Positions 5,070-6,091 of a DNA stretch of 6,091 nt are shown here, piece after piece. Source of the DNA: Candidatus Zixiibacteriota bacterium (GTDB lineage Bacteria; Zixibacteria; MSB-5A5; GN15; FEB-12); NCBI GenBank assembly GCA_003641405.1, contig QNAF01000164.1, positions 1 through 6,091 of the forward strand, given 5' to 3'. Made by a program: the position numbers and the translations under genes. Within the stretch, counting starts at the first letter, position 1. Each line of letters begins with the position of its first letter. Under the pieces are notes generated by a model. That model was not told the origin of the DNA, did no database searches, and was given only the letters and a program-made list of their open reading frames with translations.

Positions 5070-6091
5070 TTGCTTGAAAAGAAACACGAAGAATATCGCG
5101 AGAAAATCCGGGCGTTCTGTCTTGAGAAGATAGAACCACTCGCGGCAGAGCTTGATCGGGATCAGCGCTTTCCGGACGAGCATATGAAACCTCTTACAGA
5201 GATGGGGTTGCTTTCTGCTTTGATTCCGGAGAAATACGGTGGCATGCCGGTCGATACGGTCAGCTACGTGATCGGGGTCGAGGAAGCTTCGCGCGTCTGT
5301 GGTTCCACTGGCATTATGCTGGCGGCCCACAATTCGCTGGGTACGTTCCCTGTTCTGCATTTTGGTACTGAGGAGCAGAAGCAGAAGTACCTTCCGCGTG
5401 CGGCCCAGGGTGAGTTGATGGCGTTTGGTCTGTCGGAGCCCGACGCCGGTTCTGATGCCGGCGGCACACGCACGATGGCTATCAAGAAAGACGACTGCTG
5501 GGTCATGAACGGCAGCAAGAGTTGGATTACGTCAGCGACCAAGGCATTTGCTACGATTGCGACCGCTAAGACGTCAGATGACCCCAATGACAAAGCCATT
5601 ACCTGTTTCCTCGTTGAGAAAGACTGGGAAGGCTATGCGGTTGGCAAGAAAGAGAACAAGCTGGGTCTTCGCGGATCGGATACGGCTTTCCTTCATTTCG
5701 ATGATATGAGAGTGCCGTTCGAGAATCAATTGGGCGAAGTCGGCCAGGGGTTCAAGCTGGCACTGATGACACTTGATGGCGGTCGCATTTCGATTGGTGC
5801 CATGGCGCTCGGATTGGGGCAGGGCGCTTTGGATTGTGCCCTGAAGTATGCTACCGATCGGGTTCAGTTCGGCAAACCGATTTCGTACAACCAGGGTATC
5901 CAGCATCGTTTAGCTGACATGGCGACGGAACTCGAGGCAGCTCGTTTGCTAATCTACGAGACAGCCATGCTCAAGGATGCCAAACGTCCGTTTAGCCGCC
6001 AATCCGCCATGTGCAAGCTGTATGCGTCCGAGGCTGCGACGCGGGCGGCCACTTCGGCTATGACTATTCTCGGCTCCATTGGCTATTACAC
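5070..6091 (+). CDS. Second acyl-CoA dehydrogenase, 3'-truncated by the window end, TTG start
   Basis: A second FAD acyl-CoA dehydrogenase is open from 5070 to the window edge, giving 340 complete codons; about 40 residues, including the expected C-terminal catalytic Glu, are missing. It begins MLEKKHEEYREKIRAF, slightly shorter at the N-terminus than its neighbour. Signature 1 is intact as GLSEPDAGSDAGG (120-132). The FAD/dimer segment RVQFGKPI (264-271) and RLADMATELEAARLL are clear. In the 38-residue block around RVQFG I count 25 identities with the upstream dehydrogenase, so the two are paralogues but not recent copies. At the end, the region equivalent to QIHGGYGY reads TILGSIGY, an unusual variant of signature 2. 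Start choice: TTG with GAGGG upstream, one codon after the previous stop, suggesting translational coupling. The substrate is unknown; a different chain length or branching from the first dehydrogenase is plausible. Confidence 0.88.
   Translation, partial: MLEKKHEEYREKIRAFCLEKIEPLAAELDRDQRFPDEHMKPLTEMGLLSALIPEKYGGMPVDTVSYVIGVEEASRVCGSTGIMLAAHNSLGTFPVLHFGTEEQKQKYLPRAAQGELMAFGLSEPDAGSDAGGTRTMAIKKDDCWVMNGSKSWITSATKAFATIATAKTSDDPNDKAITCFLVEKDWEGYAVGKKENKLGLRGSDTAFLHFDDMRVPFENQLGEVGQGFKLALMTLDGGRISIGAMALGLGQGALDCALKYATDRVQFGKPISYNQGIQHRLADMATELEAARLLIYETAMLKDAKRPFSRQSAMCKLYASEAATRAATSAMTILGSIGYY

Noticed and set aside
5574..5906. Minus-strand open frames under the second acyl-CoA dehydrogenase (also 5052-5360 and 5264-5599)
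   Set aside because: The plus strand encodes an uninterrupted, well conserved acyl-CoA dehydrogenase here, so these are shadows.

Overview
This window looks like chromosomal DNA from a Gram-negative bacterium of moderate GC content. A small signal-peptide-bearing beta-barrel protein implies an outer membrane. Strong Shine-Dalgarno sites and tightly packed genes are typical of bacteria. The lineage cannot be fixed from the sequence alone. The style of the short/medium-chain acyl-CoA genes and the split carboxylase would fit an uncultured FCB-type or deltaproteobacteria-like heterotroph, but that is only an impression.

Layout. (1) 1-968, plus strand: the 3' third of a biotin carboxylase gene, followed with an 8-bp overlap by a biotin carboxyl carrier protein gene. 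These are two subunits of a split acyl-CoA carboxylase whose carboxyltransferase lies outside the window. (2) 1001-1642, minus strand: a 195-aa predicted outer-membrane beta-barrel protein with its own intrinsic terminator, converging on the carboxylase genes. (3) 1643-1835: a divergent intergenic region with a plausible sigma70-type promoter for the rightward operon and a cluster of short repeats that could be operator sites. (4) 1836-6091, plus strand: a tight operon of acetyl-CoA acetyltransferase (thiolase), 3-hydroxybutyryl-CoA dehydrogenase and two tandem acyl-CoA dehydrogenases. The second dehydrogenase starts with TTG and is cut by the window end.

How the genes fit together. Thiolase, 3-hydroxyacyl-CoA dehydrogenase and acyl-CoA dehydrogenase catalyse three of the four steps linking acetyl-CoA and butyryl-CoA. 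They can run as beta-oxidation of short acyl-CoAs or in reverse as butyryl-CoA synthesis. The enoyl-CoA hydratase (crotonase) and the electron-transfer flavoprotein are not in the window and may lie downstream. The neighbouring biotin-dependent carboxylase could process propionyl-CoA, acetyl-CoA or a branched acyl-CoA, so the region reads as an acyl-CoA catabolic neighbourhood.

All catalytic motifs that fall inside the window are intact and no frameshift is visible. I saw no RNA gene, CRISPR array, insertion sequence or prophage. I found no convincing new biological system. The points most worth a second look are the repeat cluster upstream of the thiolase operon, the one-codon junction between the two acyl-CoA dehydrogenases, and the divergent C-terminal signature of the second one.
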